Part shown: piece by piece, positions 37,541 through 49,500 of the stretch
Layout: each line of letters begins with the position of its first letter
Position numbering within the stretch: the first letter of the stretch is position 1
From: Hesseltinella vesiculosa
Taxonomy: Eukaryota > Mucoromycota > Mucoromycetes > Mucorales > Cunninghamellaceae
Length of the DNA stretch: 64,000 bases
Assembly: GCA_002104935.1 (NCBI GenBank)
Contig: MCGT01000001.1
Coordinates: forward strand, 124,001-188,000
Direction of reading: 5' to 3'
Made by a program: the position numbers and the translations under genes
The notes under the pieces: generated by a model
The model's database searches: none
The model's input: only the letters and a program-made list of their open reading frames with translations
Told to the model about the DNA's origin: nothing

Positions 37541-39110
37541 GATGGCTTGACGAAATACAGTGATATGGGAAAAACACTGAAAAAAAGAGGGGAGCGATAC
37601 TTCTTCTCCCTTTGTTCAAACGGCAACGAAAAAAGTTTGAACTGAACCAAATTTGGTAAAGGAGATTGGAGGATTGTGTTGATGGACGCTCGAGGCCATC
37701 CATCCATTTTGTGCTACGCCTCCCCTCTCTTTTTTTTTTTTTTTCTCCAACAGCTCCAACGCATGGCTTGCAGGTAAACAAGAAAAGCAACAAAGTTTAG
37801 CCACTGGCATCCTGTCTTATCTCCATTCATACGACCTTTGAAAAAAGGTGAAGTCATAGACTCGAACGAACATCGGTTGCAATGTTTGGTGGCAATTTTC
37901 CCAGCCAGTTTAATGGATAAAATAAAAATCTGGAACTTTTTACAAGGCATTTTCCATTTGTTGATCAATCATGTGAAACGAAAAGACTAAAAATAATTGA
38001 TGGGAAAGAGATAGAAAGAAAAAAATAGGGGGGGGATGAGGAAGTGTATTCTACTGCGATCGTCTGTCGACGCATTCAAAAATGGAAAGCACTTTGTCAG
38101 CGGGATCGAGTTGCATAGCGTAGTTTGAATCCATCTTCTTCTCTTTTTTTTTCCCATCGTTTTTTTCACTGCTTCGTACGTTTGCACGACAATGAAATGG
38201 TCTTGACTGGGCGTTCTCGGATTCATTTTCAGGCTTATAACCAAGCTTGTAAAGCATTAACACTGACCAACTAGCAAGCCTTCAATTTGCGGTGTTACCA
38301 TCATGCCTCAGCTGTTTTGACAAAGAGCATTTGCACAAGATCTCGCACAATACCCTTTTGATTTTGCCATGATATCTCGTTATCTCCAAATAAATAACCA
38401 TCGCCATGCTTTCAGTTAAGCTTTTCTCATTTGAAAACAATGAAAGAGATAGCAGAAAAAAATGCATACATCCCTCAAAGCAGCCTCTTTTTTGTTGCCA
38501 TCCAGTGAGCAAGAGTCTCTGCATTCCAACTCGTTATTCAACATAATAAGAAGAAATACACTAGACTCAATCATTTTTTATTATTGACAGGACTTTCTCC
38601 TTATCTTTTGTTTTTCAGACTGCTCTGTGGGAACAGGTGAATCTCAAGGGAAATCTCAATTGAAGACCTTTTTCATTTAACTGTATTTTTTTTCCTTGTT
38701 GTCGGATTCCCGATAGCCTGCCAGCCAACGGGTGGCATGTTCCCTTGGCCGCCTCCCTACGGAGGCCCCTCCACCTGGAGGGTAAGCGGGGGATACTTGC
38801 CTACCAGTACGCCAAGCTAAAAGAACAGACGTCCTAGCTCCAAGGGCGCAACCCCTCGGCCATTAGGATATCGAATGTTCACTCCAAGAAGTGAAGGTGC
38901 TAGCCGGCCCTAGCACCAAAGAATGATCGCGTAGGAATCACCCCACTCAGAGCCGCAGAAGGTTACCCTTACAACGAGAAAAAGCAGCGTTTGGTGGAAA
39001 CAAGGGGTCTCGCCACCCTCGTATCCACCGGTGAAAAAAAAAAAAAAAAGCGAGAAAGTCGACAGAATGGCCTCTTTTTTATACTTTTTGAAGTAAAATC
39101 AGGATTTGGT
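37535..39110 (+). repeat. 1.6-kb direct duplicate, copy A
   Basis: Matches 46005-47650 in the same orientation almost end to end, with small indels and mostly single-base differences. Shared marks include GGAATGGCTTGACGAAATAC-like start, CTCCAACAGCTCCAAC, TGGCTTGCAGGTAAACAAG and GCATAGCGTAGTTTGAATCC. Contains copy A of the hairpin-dense element. Confidence 0.85.
38701..39048 (+). mobile_element. GC-rich hairpin-dense element with poly(A) end, copy A
   Basis: About 332 bp, far richer in G and C than its surroundings, ending in a run of 16 A. Inverted pairs in order: TCGG/CCGA (38702/38710), TGCCA/TGGCA (38719/38733), GCCTCC/GGAGGC (38751/38761), CCCTCCA/TGGAGGG (38767/38776), TTCCC/GGGGA enclosing the last two (38740/38789), TCCTA/TAGGA (38832/38864), TTCACT/AGTGAA (38878/38890), GGTGCTAG/CTAGCACC (38896/38910), GGTGG/CCACC (38993/39013). 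Looks like a retrotransposed structured RNA (SINE-like) or the 3' end of a LINE. No pol III boxes or coding frame recognised. Confidence 0.6.
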
Positions 39111-39120
39111 TTATTTGAAG

Positions 39121-39440
39121 AATGTTTCAAGTTTTTTTTTTTTTCAAAATAGGTGAAGAAGCTTGGTAACACAGTAACTTGACAGCCTTTTACTCTGTCG
39201 GTTTTAACGCCTTTTTTTTACTCTATCTATGCATGTCCGTAGATAGCCTTGGTCTAAACTTTAAAATGAGAAGAGCAACAGAGCCAAAAAAATCATGAAT
39301 AAAGCGATGGGAAAAAAAGGGGATTGAAACAATGCAGTGACAGTGTAGTCCCGGTGACATGTTGATTTCCGTTTTTATGGCCATGGACAAGCGAGTCCCC
39401 CCATTATTTTTATTTTCACATGATTGAAGAACAATGGAGA
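39121..39440 (+). repeat. Inverted arm IR-left
   Basis: Matches the reverse complement of 47699-48034 at high identity (for example CAAAATAGGTGAAGA, GGTAACACAGTAACTTGACA, CTGTCGGTTTTAACGCC). A more diverged relative in the same orientation lies at about 43330-43640. Confidence 0.8.
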
Positions 39441-39449
39441 CATTTTTTT

Positions 39450-40480
39450 AGCTTGCAAGAAGAAGCTGGTTAAGGGGTTGCCACCTTGCTTTTTTTTGTT
39501 TGCTCACGAGTTTTAAGATGTGACACCAAGCTTTTTTTTTTTTTTCATGCCCTTTCAAACTTGGTGACACAATCCTTTTCAACCCTACTCCTTCACCAAA
39601 TTCGGCTCTACTCTAGCTTCATATGTGCGTGTGAGTAGACTTGGTTGCAAGCAAATTCAGCCCACCATTGCATCGCTGCTAAAACGGCAAACCAACGCAA
39701 CCCCCCCTTTTTTTTTGGCTTTATCCCACATCCTTTTTTCATCATCACGCCATTCCTATCGCGCGTTGCTCATATCTTTACGAAAACGTCGAACTGAAAC
39801 ATTTAGAAAGGAGAATGGTCAAAAGGATTGTGTTACCAGAATTGACAGCAAAAAGTATCAGGAAAAAAAGCCCCAGGCCATCTAGTCCATTTTCTGCTAC
39901 GCCTCACCTCTCTATTTGTTTTTCTCAACAGGTCGAATGCATGACTTCAAGTAAACAAGAAATGCAACTATGTTTAGTCATTAACAGACTGCCTTATTTC
40001 CATTCATACAACCTATGTAAATAGGTGAAGTCATTGGCTCGAAAAAACACTGCTGCCGAAATATTTAGATGTAGATTGCTAGTCAGGTTTATTGATCTTC
40101 TCAGTCTTTGAAATGAAATCAGGGCTTTTTACGAAAAGCTTTCCATTATCGTTTCATGTGAAAATGTTACGTAAAGACCAAAAATAAATGATGTGGGAAA
40201 AAGAAAAGAATGGGGGGAGGGGTGAAGGAATGCTTTCTTGAGGAAAGCTCTTCGTCACCAGGATCAACTTACCATAGCGTAGTTTCAAATCCCATTTTTC
40301 TCTTTTATTCCCCAATGTTTGCTAACGGTGAAAGAGATGGCTTCTAAAGTAGCCTCATTTTTTCTTGCCATTATGCATCCCAGCTACTTTTTCAACACGA
40401 TAGGTAGGAATAAACTTTATGATTTTATATAATTGACAGGGTATACTCTTTATCTTTTTTTTTTTAGACTTCTGTGTGGG
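39450..40480 (+). repeat. Diverged third copy (C) of the desert repeat
   Basis: Aligns with 45770-47200 through AGCAAATTCAGCCC, GCTACGCCTCACCTCTCT, GGTGAAGTCATTGGCTCGAA-like and AAATAATTGATGTGGGAAA-like blocks, with many substitutions and gaps. It lacks the hairpin-dense element. Confidence 0.6.
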
Positions 40481-41604
40481 AACCAGTGAGAACCAAGGAG
40501 GTTCAGGCAATTGAGGTGACACCGAGTGTATGTCCAAACCAAGCAAAGCCATGGCTGTCGCTTGTTCTTGCTCAAAAAGCTATTTTCTGGAAATATGACA
40601 ATGATGACACGAACATTGATGATGATAGACGTGCAGTGCACAGACCAGTAGCACCAAACTGTCGGTTCACATCCAAACAGAGATAAATTAATTTAGCCAA
40701 TCGCGTTTCGCCTTCCTTCATTTTTTTCTTCAGCGATCACCTTTTTTTCTTTTTTTCTCTGAACGTCCTTGTTCCTTTCCGCCGTTGAAAATAATAGAGA
40801 AAAGACAAGAACTGTAACAGTATCACATCTTTAATCGTAATGTCAAGCAATCATGCCTTTTGCTCTCGCCATGATCTGCAGAGCTCGATGCTAATCTTTC
40901 TTCATTCTGTCAACGACCGACTTGCATCCTTTCTGCATTGGAGCAAGGCAATAGTGCTATTTGCAAGAGTTATTATGAATCTGAACATAAAAGGATAATA
41001 TCGTTCATTTGACAGGGATGGCGTGTAAGAGGATGGAAAAATAAGAATGTAAGATGCTTGGAAAATTTTCAGATCATCCACGCGTGTTTGTTCCGAAATT
41101 GCAGCGCCTCTGCAGTTTTTTATCAGCTCACACCAAGGCAGCAAATCATTGTCATCAAGTCCATTTTTATCGCTAAATCTGGCACTCGCATGATCTTATA
41201 GACGTTTACTTCATCAATGGATTTACTCAATCATCTGGCGTGAGCATTGCTTTTTTTTTCAGCCTCAGAAATGTTTTTAAAAGCAGGCACGTCAATTGGG
41301 AAAACCACGACATGACTGTTGTGTGCCTGGAAAAGGAAAATCTGATGTATTCAGAAGATCGGCTTGCAGATCAACCGTTCGTGCAGTCTCCAGAAAAAGG
41401 TGGCACCAGTTCAAATCGTCAATGTTTTGGAGCTGCTCTGGACGAGGAAACGGTCGTCACTGGACTAGGTACGACACGGGAAGAGGAAACGGATACATAG
41501 GAATAGTTTGTAGACAATTGGTTACGCTTTCGACATCTGGATCACATTTTGATAGGCAGGGCAGTATCCACGGACAAGCACCAGGCTTCTGTGCTCGATC
41601 AGGA

Positions 41605-41960
41605 ATCGAAAGGGCGGTGCGGAGGTTAAATATGGCCATCCAAATTCTTTTTCATTTTGAAAAAAAAAAGCAGTATGATGAACAGCACTTTGGAGTGATT
41701 GGATCGATTTGATATTTTGTATGGGCGCTGAGATGTATGAGTAAAGACAATCCTGCAAATACCAGGTCGATTCGTCAAGGTCGCCCAGCCAACTTTTGGT
41801 CGATTTCGTTTTGGCACCTCCGACTCATCAGCTAAAAAAGTTGAAAAATCGGCCATTTTCACCAGGGAACCCCCAGGCGATCTGATCAAAACTCGCAGTA
41901 CAAAATCACTATATATTATTCACGCCAAATTTTGCATACCAATAAAAAATGTTCAGAAAT
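41605..41960 (+). repeat. Dispersed repeat family R1, copy 4
   Basis: GGTGCGGAGGTTAAATATGG (about 41615), CATTTTGAAAAAAAAAAG, ACAGCACTTTGGAGTGATTG, GCCCAGCCAACTTTTGGTCG, CAGCTAAAAAAGTTGAAAAA, CGGCCATTTTC (about 41853), GGCGATCTGATCAAAA and TTTTGCATACCA. The best-preserved copy together with copy 1. Confidence 0.75.
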
Positions 41961-43038
41961 GACCTTAGTTTAAACTGCATCTATCTTACACATCAGAAGG
42001 AGGGCTAGAGGGTATCGGCTCCTTTTGTCTGTTTTGCCCATAGACGCCAGCAAAAAAAAAAAAAACATTCATACGTGCAAGTACACGGTCTCACAAAGAT
42101 CGCAATGATGAGGACGCCGAAAAATGCAATGCCAAAATCCCTGCCTAGACGGCCCCTCTATTCTAGGAGAAGTGGCAGCAGACCACGCACGAAAACATGA
42201 ACTAGAAATCATGACAGACACAAGTCAGCGATGAACGCCCATGCTGTCTTCAAATGGTGGAGAACCACCGTGGCTTCCTCTACCCTGCCTGCCTGGCTTG
42301 AGCAATCGCGTAGTCCGTCCCTTTTTTCATGTCTACTGAAAGGCTGTTTATGTTAATATTTACATCAAATTTGAGTAAAATCAGGTGCTCATCGAATCCA
42401 AAAGTCCAGTGATGTGCACATCACCACACCATGGCAACCGATGCACAGAACGGGTTATAGGTCCATGTTAAGGGCATAGATGCTCATGTTCAATGGCAGG
42501 GGCTTTCTTGTTTCTACGTCTGCTAGAACTGTTAAGGGTTTTGTAAAAAAAAAAAAAATAGAATATTCATTAATTTCGACATGAATTCAAAGTGGCACTA
42601 GAAAGGTCGAAAAAAAAACTGACACCGAGCCATGTTGATTAATTGGCAAGATAATTTCTCATTATGGCTAAATATTCGCTGCCGTTGCCCTTTTGACAGT
42701 TTATCCGCTGCTATTGTCAAACACATTGGACACCATTAAAATGAGGATAAAAAAATAACGAAAGAAACAAACAGTTCCATGAAAACGCCGAACGAAGAGG
42801 AGGCTGAAAAATAAGGGAAGAGCGAAGCAGGATTGGATATTTAATTTAGCTCTGCTTGGAAATTCAACGAGCAATTGGGTTGCCATTGGTCTGTGCGCAA
42901 CGCGTCGATCACAACCGATGTTAAGTTGTTGTCAACCAACCAAAAAATTGCTTCTTAGAACACGAAAAAGCGGTGATTGCCATTTTTTTTCATCCTGCAC
43001 CTCCCTTCGCTTGGGCAGAAATCAAAAAGGGTATGTAC

Positions 43039-43100
43039 GCCAGCTACCTCCACGTGGTCATAGCTGGGCAACCAACTTATTAGTTGGGCTAGTTACTGGC
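43039..43100 (+). repeat. Small hairpin element SH, copy 2
   Basis: Ends GCCAG / CTGGC; core CTACCTCCACGTGGTCA, CTGGGCAACCA and TTGGGCTA conserved. Preceded by GGGTATGTA as in copy 3. Confidence 0.7.
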
Positions 43101-43329
43101 ACTTTTTTTAAACTGCATGAAATGAAAAAGACTAAAGGGAAGTTTCCTCGTTGGGAGCAAAAAAAAAAACGACCTCTTGAGAAACGAGTGCCTTATTTTC
43201 AATTCTGCAATGCTTTGCCGGCTATTCCTTGTTGTCATTGAAGAATGTCTTTCAAGAAGCATCATCATTAAATTTATTTGATGATAAAAGAGGTGCCTTG
43301 TCTCGATAACTGGCAAAGAGCAGATCTCT

Positions 43330-43640
43330 ATTGAGAGCGTTTGCGGTTTTTTTTTTCTTCAAAATAGCTGAAGAATTTTGGTAAAAATAACGTGAGAGCC
43401 CTTTACTCTGTCAGCTTTAATACTTTTCTTACCCTCTATGTGCCTATGGATGCTCTAGGTTATAATCTTTAAAATGAAACCAAGAACGCCTTTTCAATGC
43501 CACTGCACTGTCGATTTATCGTAGTAAACAGAAATGGGACAACCAAAAAAAAAATGGGGAAAAAAAGGGGATTTGAAACGACGCAATCAAGATCGATCAG
43601 CAGATCGATCGTTGCCCATTCTCGGGACAAAGTGATTTCC
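43330..43640 (+). repeat. Diverged relative of the inverted arm
   Basis: Shares TCTTCAAAATAGCTGAAGA, CCTTTACTCTGTCAGCTTTAA and CTTTAAAATGA blocks with 39135-39290. Just downstream (about 43755-43820) ATTCATTTTAAAGC...CCAAGGCTATC resembles the opposite-strand arm near 47885-47920. Confidence 0.55.
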
Positions 43641-44320
43641 TATTGGTACAACAATAGAACATTCTTGGTTTCAGTCACCTTTTTTTCCCACCAATTTCTT
43701 GATGATTTTTTGGTTGTCCTTTACTGTTTATTGCGATTACTCCACAATGGGGTGGTATTTCCTAGGCGTGTTTAGATTCATTTTAAAGCTACGAACCAAG
43801 GCTATCCGTAGGGAAGCATAACGTTGGAAAAGCAATGAAACTAGCCGAGAAACATGCTCTCAAGTAGTTGTGTAACCAAAATTCCTCTGCTGTTTTTTTG
43901 TCAATACGACCAAAAACAAGCAAAATGGAAGCGGGAGCTTGCTACTGTTCAAAAAAAAAGAAGGCTATCTTTTTGAAATGAAAGATGTCAAGCACAGACC
44001 AGGAGAATGTAGATCTCTATTATGTCAAACATAGTTAATTTAGCTCTGTTTGGAAATTAAACCGAAAATTGAGTTTCCATTTGAAACCCTCTCTTTACCC
44101 TTTTTAGTTTGGCACCTTTTTATGACCAGCTGACTGCCTCCTCAGTTCTTTTTTTTTCAGGGTCAAAAGGCATGTTTTTTGATTTTTCCTTTTTTTTTCT
44201 TCACTCAAGAACCCGCTGGAACCAGGCCAAGCAAGGTCCATAAGAACAAGGTCCATAAGAACCAATAATGCCAAGAAACTTTTCCTACAAGAAAAAAAGT
44301 CATGTCATTGATGGGTATGC

Positions 44321-44386
44321 ATGTCAGTACCTCCACGTGGTCATACCTGGGTAACCATCTTTTTTAAGTTGGGCTAAACCTGGCAT
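44321..44386 (+). repeat. Small hairpin element SH, copy 3
   Basis: Ends ATGTCAG / CTGGCAT (one G-T pair); core TACCTCCACGTGGTCATACC, TGGGTAACCAT, TTGGGCTA. Confidence 0.7.
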
Positions 44387-44668
44387 TTTTGTTTAAAAAC
44401 AAAGATGCAGCGTTGGTAAATATCATTAGAGCGAAGCTTTTTGATCACGTGATTATTTGGTGCGGAATCCCAAATACCCCACAAAAAAAAAAAAAAAAAC
44501 TGCTTTGAGCACAGCTACTCTCACTCGTATGTTTTCCATTCCTGTTAGACATCACAAGGAAAGGACAAAAGAAGCAGGTAAACACAAAACAAAAAGTATA
44601 ACAAAGTTTACTAACATTTTTGCGGTGGGAACCTAATTTATGGTTTGAATGGCCTAGCAAACTCAAGA

Positions 44669-44719
44669 CCTGGGGAAACAAGTCATAAGCTTGACGAACT
44701 TATGGCGGGAAACCCCAGG
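44669..44719 (+). repeat. Nested perfect inverted repeat (hairpin)
   Basis: CCTGGGG (44669) pairs with CCCCAGG (44713), and inside it CATAAG (44684) pairs with CTTATG (44699). The two equal-length internal strands (8 nt each) make a symmetrical stem-loop. No second copy found. Confidence 0.6.
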
Positions 44720-44950
44720 CCCGGCTCTCGGCTCGTATTCCAGGGTGATTTTTCCCGTTGACCGTTGGCTGGAAGGAGGAAGGATGGACAGGATGGTAGG
44801 ATGGCACGGTTTTTGTCTTTGCTCGAGGAGCTTTATGTCCTTACCGGTTATGAAACGCGAAAAGGAAAAATCATAAATGGTTTTCTTCGTCTTCCCCAAG
44901 CGGGTTATGCTTCTCTTCCGCTTCAAAACAGAAGTCATAAGGGTGTGTAA

Positions 44951-45008
44951 GCCAACCACTTCCACGTAGTCACACCTGGGCAACCATGAAAATGGGCTAG
45001 GAGTTGGC
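44951..45008 (+). repeat. Small hairpin element SH, copy 4
   Basis: Ends GCCAAC / GTTGGC; core ACTTCCACGTAGTCACACC, TGGGCAACCAT, GGGCTAG. Preceded by GGGTGTGTAA. Confidence 0.7.
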
Positions 45009-46004
45009 ATTCTTTCTAGTTTCTTTAGACAGTTAAAATTTTAAGAAATAAAACGATGAAAGAGAATGGTGGCGGTAATGACTAGTTTTTTTTTGTTTAC
45101 TTGATTGCTACATACTGCAAACGCTGTAGCAGTAGATTAAAAAAAGAAAAGTGAGTGACTGGGAAAAAGAAGTTACTTCTCATTTCCAACATCCTTATGG
45201 TAGGGAAAGATGAGAATGGAGCAAGCCAAAGTCCAAATAAAAAAAGCCCGTATATATATATATATATTTTTTTTTTTTGCCAGATATGATTGATATAAGA
45301 TATAATATTCTAAAGCAAGTTCCTCTGCTCGTTTTATTGCTTTTCTTACTTTGACAAACGTGTGAATAGGCCTGGTTATAAATTGTGAAATAAGCAAGCA
45401 TGTTCAAAAAACCAAACGACCAATTTTTTTTTTCAGAGGATGGCTACCGGTATATATGAACAAATGAGAAGCAACGTCGGCCAAGGCTTGATGTTAAAGC
45501 AGGACAGTCCAATGATTCTTTGACCGTTTTGTGACAGAAGCGTATTGTGAAGCGGGCAAGAGTGTGCAAGGGAATAAATATATAGGTTGTTGGCGGGATG
45601 TGCCTATGGAAGTCATCGAGCTTTTGCATCTTTCAGCTATGGTTTTTGACAGTGACTTTTTTTTAAAGAAAAAGAACAATTCAACACTGACTTCTTTTTT
45701 AATTAATGAGAGGCAAAAAAATGTTGTTTTATCTAATCTTCCCCTTCAAAAGAACAATCATCAGAACCAGAGCTAGCAAGAAGCTGGTTAACGTGTTCCT
45801 TGTCACCGTGCTTTTTTTCCTTTTTTTTTTTCATGTGTGCGCGTGAGTAGGCTTGGTTGTAAGCAAATTCAGCCCGCTATTGCTCCATCGATCATCTTTT
45901 CGCTGCCGTTTGCTAAAACGGCACATCCCCCATTTTTTTTTTTTTTTTTGGTTTTTCCCACATCCTTTTTCATCATCACGGCATTCCTATCCTCCTGATT
46001 AAGA

Positions 46005-47650
46005 GGTAGGAATGGCTTGACGAAATACAGTAGGATGTGAAGGGCTACTTCTTCTCCCTTTGCTTAAACGGCAACGAATAAAAGTTTGAACTGAACCAAA
46101 TTTGGTAGAGGAGAATGGAGGATTATGTTACCAACTTTGACAGTAAAAAGTGTAATGGAAAAAAATTGGCGGCTGCTCATTGATGGGCGCTCGAGGCCTT
46201 CCATTCATTTTGTGCTACGCCTCACCTCTCTTTTTTTTTTTTGTCTCCAACAGCTCCAACACATGGCTTGCAGGTAAACAAGAAAAGCACCAAAGTTTAA
46301 CCACTAGCATCCTGTCTTATCTCCATTCATACGGCCTTTGAAAAATGGTGAAGTCATGGACTCGAATGAACATCGGTTGCAATGTTTGGTGGCAATTTGC
46401 CCAGCCAGTTTAATGGTTTTCTCACTCTTTAAAATAAAAATCAAGGGCTTTTTACGAGGTACTTTCCATTTGTTGTTCAATCATGTGAAGATGAAATGAA
46501 AAGACTAAAAATAATTGATGTGGGAAAGTGAGAGAAAGAAAAAAATGGGGGGATGGGTGAAGAAGTGTATTCTACTGCGATCGACTGTCGACGCATTCAT
46601 AAATGGTAAGCACTTTGTCAGCGGGATCGCGTTGCATAGCGTAGTTTGAATCCATCTTTTTCTCTTTTTTTTTTTCCCATCGTTTTTTTTTTTCACTGCT
46701 TCGTACGTTTGCACGACAATGAAATGGTCTTGACTGGTCGTTCTCGGATTCATTTTCAGGCTTATAACTAACGGTTCCCATAGGCATGCATAAAGCTTGT
46801 AAAGCATTAACACTGACCAACTAGCAAGCCTTCAATTTGCGGTGTTACCATCATGCCTCAGCTGTTTTGACAAAGAGCATTCGCGCAAGCTCTCGCACAA
46901 TACACATTTGATTTTGCAATGATATCTCGTTATCTCCAAATAAATAACCATCACCATGCTTTCAGTTAAGCATTTCTCATTTGCAAACAATGAAAGAGAT
47001 AGCAGAAAAAAATGCATACATTTCTCAAAGCAGCCTCTTTTTTGTTGCCATCCAGTGAACAAGAGTCTCTGCATTCCAACTCGTTATTCAACATAATAGG
47101 AAGAAATACCCTAGACTCAATATTTTTATTATTGACAGGACTTTCTCCTTATCTTTTGTTTTTCAGACTGCTCTGTGGGAACAGGTGAATCTCAAGGGAA
47201 ATCTCAATTGAAGACCTTTTTCATTTCACTGTATTTTTTTTCCTTGTTGTCGGATTCCCGATAGCCTGCCAGCCAACGGGTGGCATGTTCCCTTGGCCGC
47301 CTCCCTACGGAGGCCCCTCCACCTGGAGGGTAAGCGGGGGATACTTGCCTACCAGTACGCCAAGCTAAAAGAACAGACGTCCTAGCTCCAAGGGCGCAAC
47401 CCCTCGGCCATTAGGATATCGAATGTTCACTCCAAGATGTGAAGGTGCTAGCCGGCCCTAGCACCAAAGAATGATCGCGTAGGAATCACCCCACTCGGAG
47501 CCGCAGAAGGTTACCCTTACAACGAGAAAAAGCAGCGTTTGGTGGAAACAAAGGGCCTCTCCACCCTCGTATCCACCGGTGAAAAAAAAAGCGAGAACGT
47601 CGACAGAACGGCCTCTTATTTATAATTTTTGAAGTAGCTTTTTTTTTCTC
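46005..47650 (+). repeat. 1.6-kb direct duplicate, copy B
   Basis: Same orientation as copy A (37535-39110). Slightly longer through small insertions (for example near 46140-46180). Its left neighbour 45770-46000 continues the match to copy C instead. Confidence 0.85.
47249..47590 (+). mobile_element. GC-rich hairpin-dense element with poly(A) end, copy B
   Basis: Differs from copy A by about five substitutions in some 330 bp and by a shorter A run (9 versus 16). One substitution opens the last pair of the TTCACT/AGTGAA stem and another touches the GGTGG/CCACC stem; the other stems are unchanged. Confidence 0.6.
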
Positions 47651-47698
47651 ATGAGACTTTTCCAAACTTTGAAATCAAGGCCTTTCACTAAAATGCCT

Positions 47699-48034
47699 GC
47701 ATTGTTCTTCAGTCATGTGAAAATAAAAATAATGGGGGGGACTCGCTTGTCAATGGCCATAAAAATGGAAATCAGCATGTCACCGCGATTACACTGTCAC
47801 TGCATTGTTTAATCCCCCTTTTTTCCATCGTTTTATTCATGATTTTTTGGCTCTGTTGCTCTTCTATTGACAAGGCGTTCTTGGGTTCATTTTAAAGTTT
47901 ACAGCCAAGGCTATCTATGAACATGCACAGAGTAAAAAAAAAAGGCGTTAAAACCGACAGAGTATGAGGCTGTCAAGTTACTGTGTTACCAAACGTCTTC
48001 ACCTATTTTGAAAAAAAAAACTTCAAACACTGCC
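47699..48034 (-). repeat. Inverted arm IR-right
   Basis: Reverse complement of 39121-39440. Together the arms enclose about 8.3 kb. Confidence 0.8.
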
Positions 48035-49209
48035 CAACGGGGGTTTGTTTTTTTACCATTCGTTGGGACAAGATATCTCTTTTATCTTCAAATAAACATA
48101 ACGCTAATTTTTTAAATGGCTACTTCTATTACAAACACTGAAAAGACGACAGGGCATAAAAGTGTTGCAGAAAAAAAAATGCAGATCACGCGTTTCTTAC
48201 ATCCTTTTTCAAGAACCACACCAAGACTATGCACAAGTTCTGGCATTCTCTTCTCTGGCACACATATTTTGCTCTTTCTTCCGCTTACAAGCCCACACCC
48301 TTTCCTACATATTACTCCTCAACCAATCATTGCACAACCCTTGTAAAACTATGAATTTACTCATCCACTATGTCTCTACATCGGCCATCCATACACTCGT
48401 TTTTGCCTCCGTCATTCGCTCGCTCTGCCATTTTTTCTATTGACCTTCTTATTCCAAATCGGGAATTGTAGCTTCCACCCGTTGTCATGGGTAAAACTTC
48501 GCAATTATTATTCAATCGTTCTGAAAATTGGGCTGTCACCTACAAAATATATCTTCTATTTGTGGTTTCAAAGAAAAGTCATTATCTCTCCTAGATCAAA
48601 GAGTCGATGTGTTTACAATCCTAGGCTTGACCAATAGTCAAGGCTCAGCTAAGCGGTCAGCGAATAAAAAAGCCTGCCTTGTGATTTTTTTTTCGCTTCT
48701 TTTTCTCAAAACCCCTTCAACATCGGTCTGCAAGGTCTCGCTCAAAGTGCATTCGACAGGGATTCCAGAGCTTGGTCTAGTGATTACAACAATGCATGGC
48801 GTCATATTGATTTTTGAAAATAGATTTTTAAATAAACCAGCAGGCGCACATGTAAGATTCATTGAAGCAGCATGTTGGTTAAAATAAAGTAGGCTTCGGG
48901 ATTGAAATGTAAGCACGCGATCAATGCTCTGTTTTTTAAGTGATGGGGAGTAGAAGGTTAGGACATTGACTTTTCAACGAAGACGCAATTACGCATAATG
49001 TCGGCACAAGCCTTCAGTCAAGGTTGGACTGCGTCCTTGCGTTTTGCGATGGTCCTTGCGGGTTCATGTATGGTAATGAGATGTGGCTTTTACGTGAGGA
49101 TTTTCATGTACTTTTTCACAGATCGTTGGAAGTCGCTGGTGGTTGGATGACAAAGACAAAAAGCAGTAGATTAGGTACGCAAGGGGAAAGATAAGACCCA
49201 AAATAAAGA

Positions 49210-49500
49210 AACCAACTGCGCGGAAATTGAATTGTGGCAATCCTCGTCTTTTCGAAAAAAAAAAAAAAAAAAGTAAAAGCTGCACAGCACTTTTGAGTGA
49301 TTAGATAGATGTGAAATTATGCAAAAGTACCCAAACCAACCAGTGATGATGATTCTGAAAATATCACATGGATTGATGGACAACTCTCAGCCAACTTTTG
49401 AGCAGTTTAATTTCAACTCAACGGCTCCTCCAGCTAAAAAATGAAAAAATCAGCCATTCTCGTCAGGGGACTGATGACCAAAAATCGTAATGCAACAAAA
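49210..49500 (+). repeat. Dispersed repeat family R1, copy 5
   Basis: CTGCGCGGAAATTGAATTG (about 49216), CGAAAAAAAAA, CACAGCACTTTTGAGTGATT, CTCAGCCAACTTTTGAGCAG, CAGCTAAAAAATGAAAAA and CAGCCATTCTC (about 49452). Right end more diverged. Confidence 0.7.

Noticed and set aside
38740..38793. HDV-like ribozyme in the GC-rich element (GGGTAAGC before a G-run resembles the J4/2 strand)
   Set aside because: A P2-like pairing is possible but I could not place P1, P3 and L3 in the required order, so the nested pseudoknot is not supported.
48116..48887. Short open frames in the repeat desert
   Set aside because: No domains, no splice-supported extension, and located among repeats.
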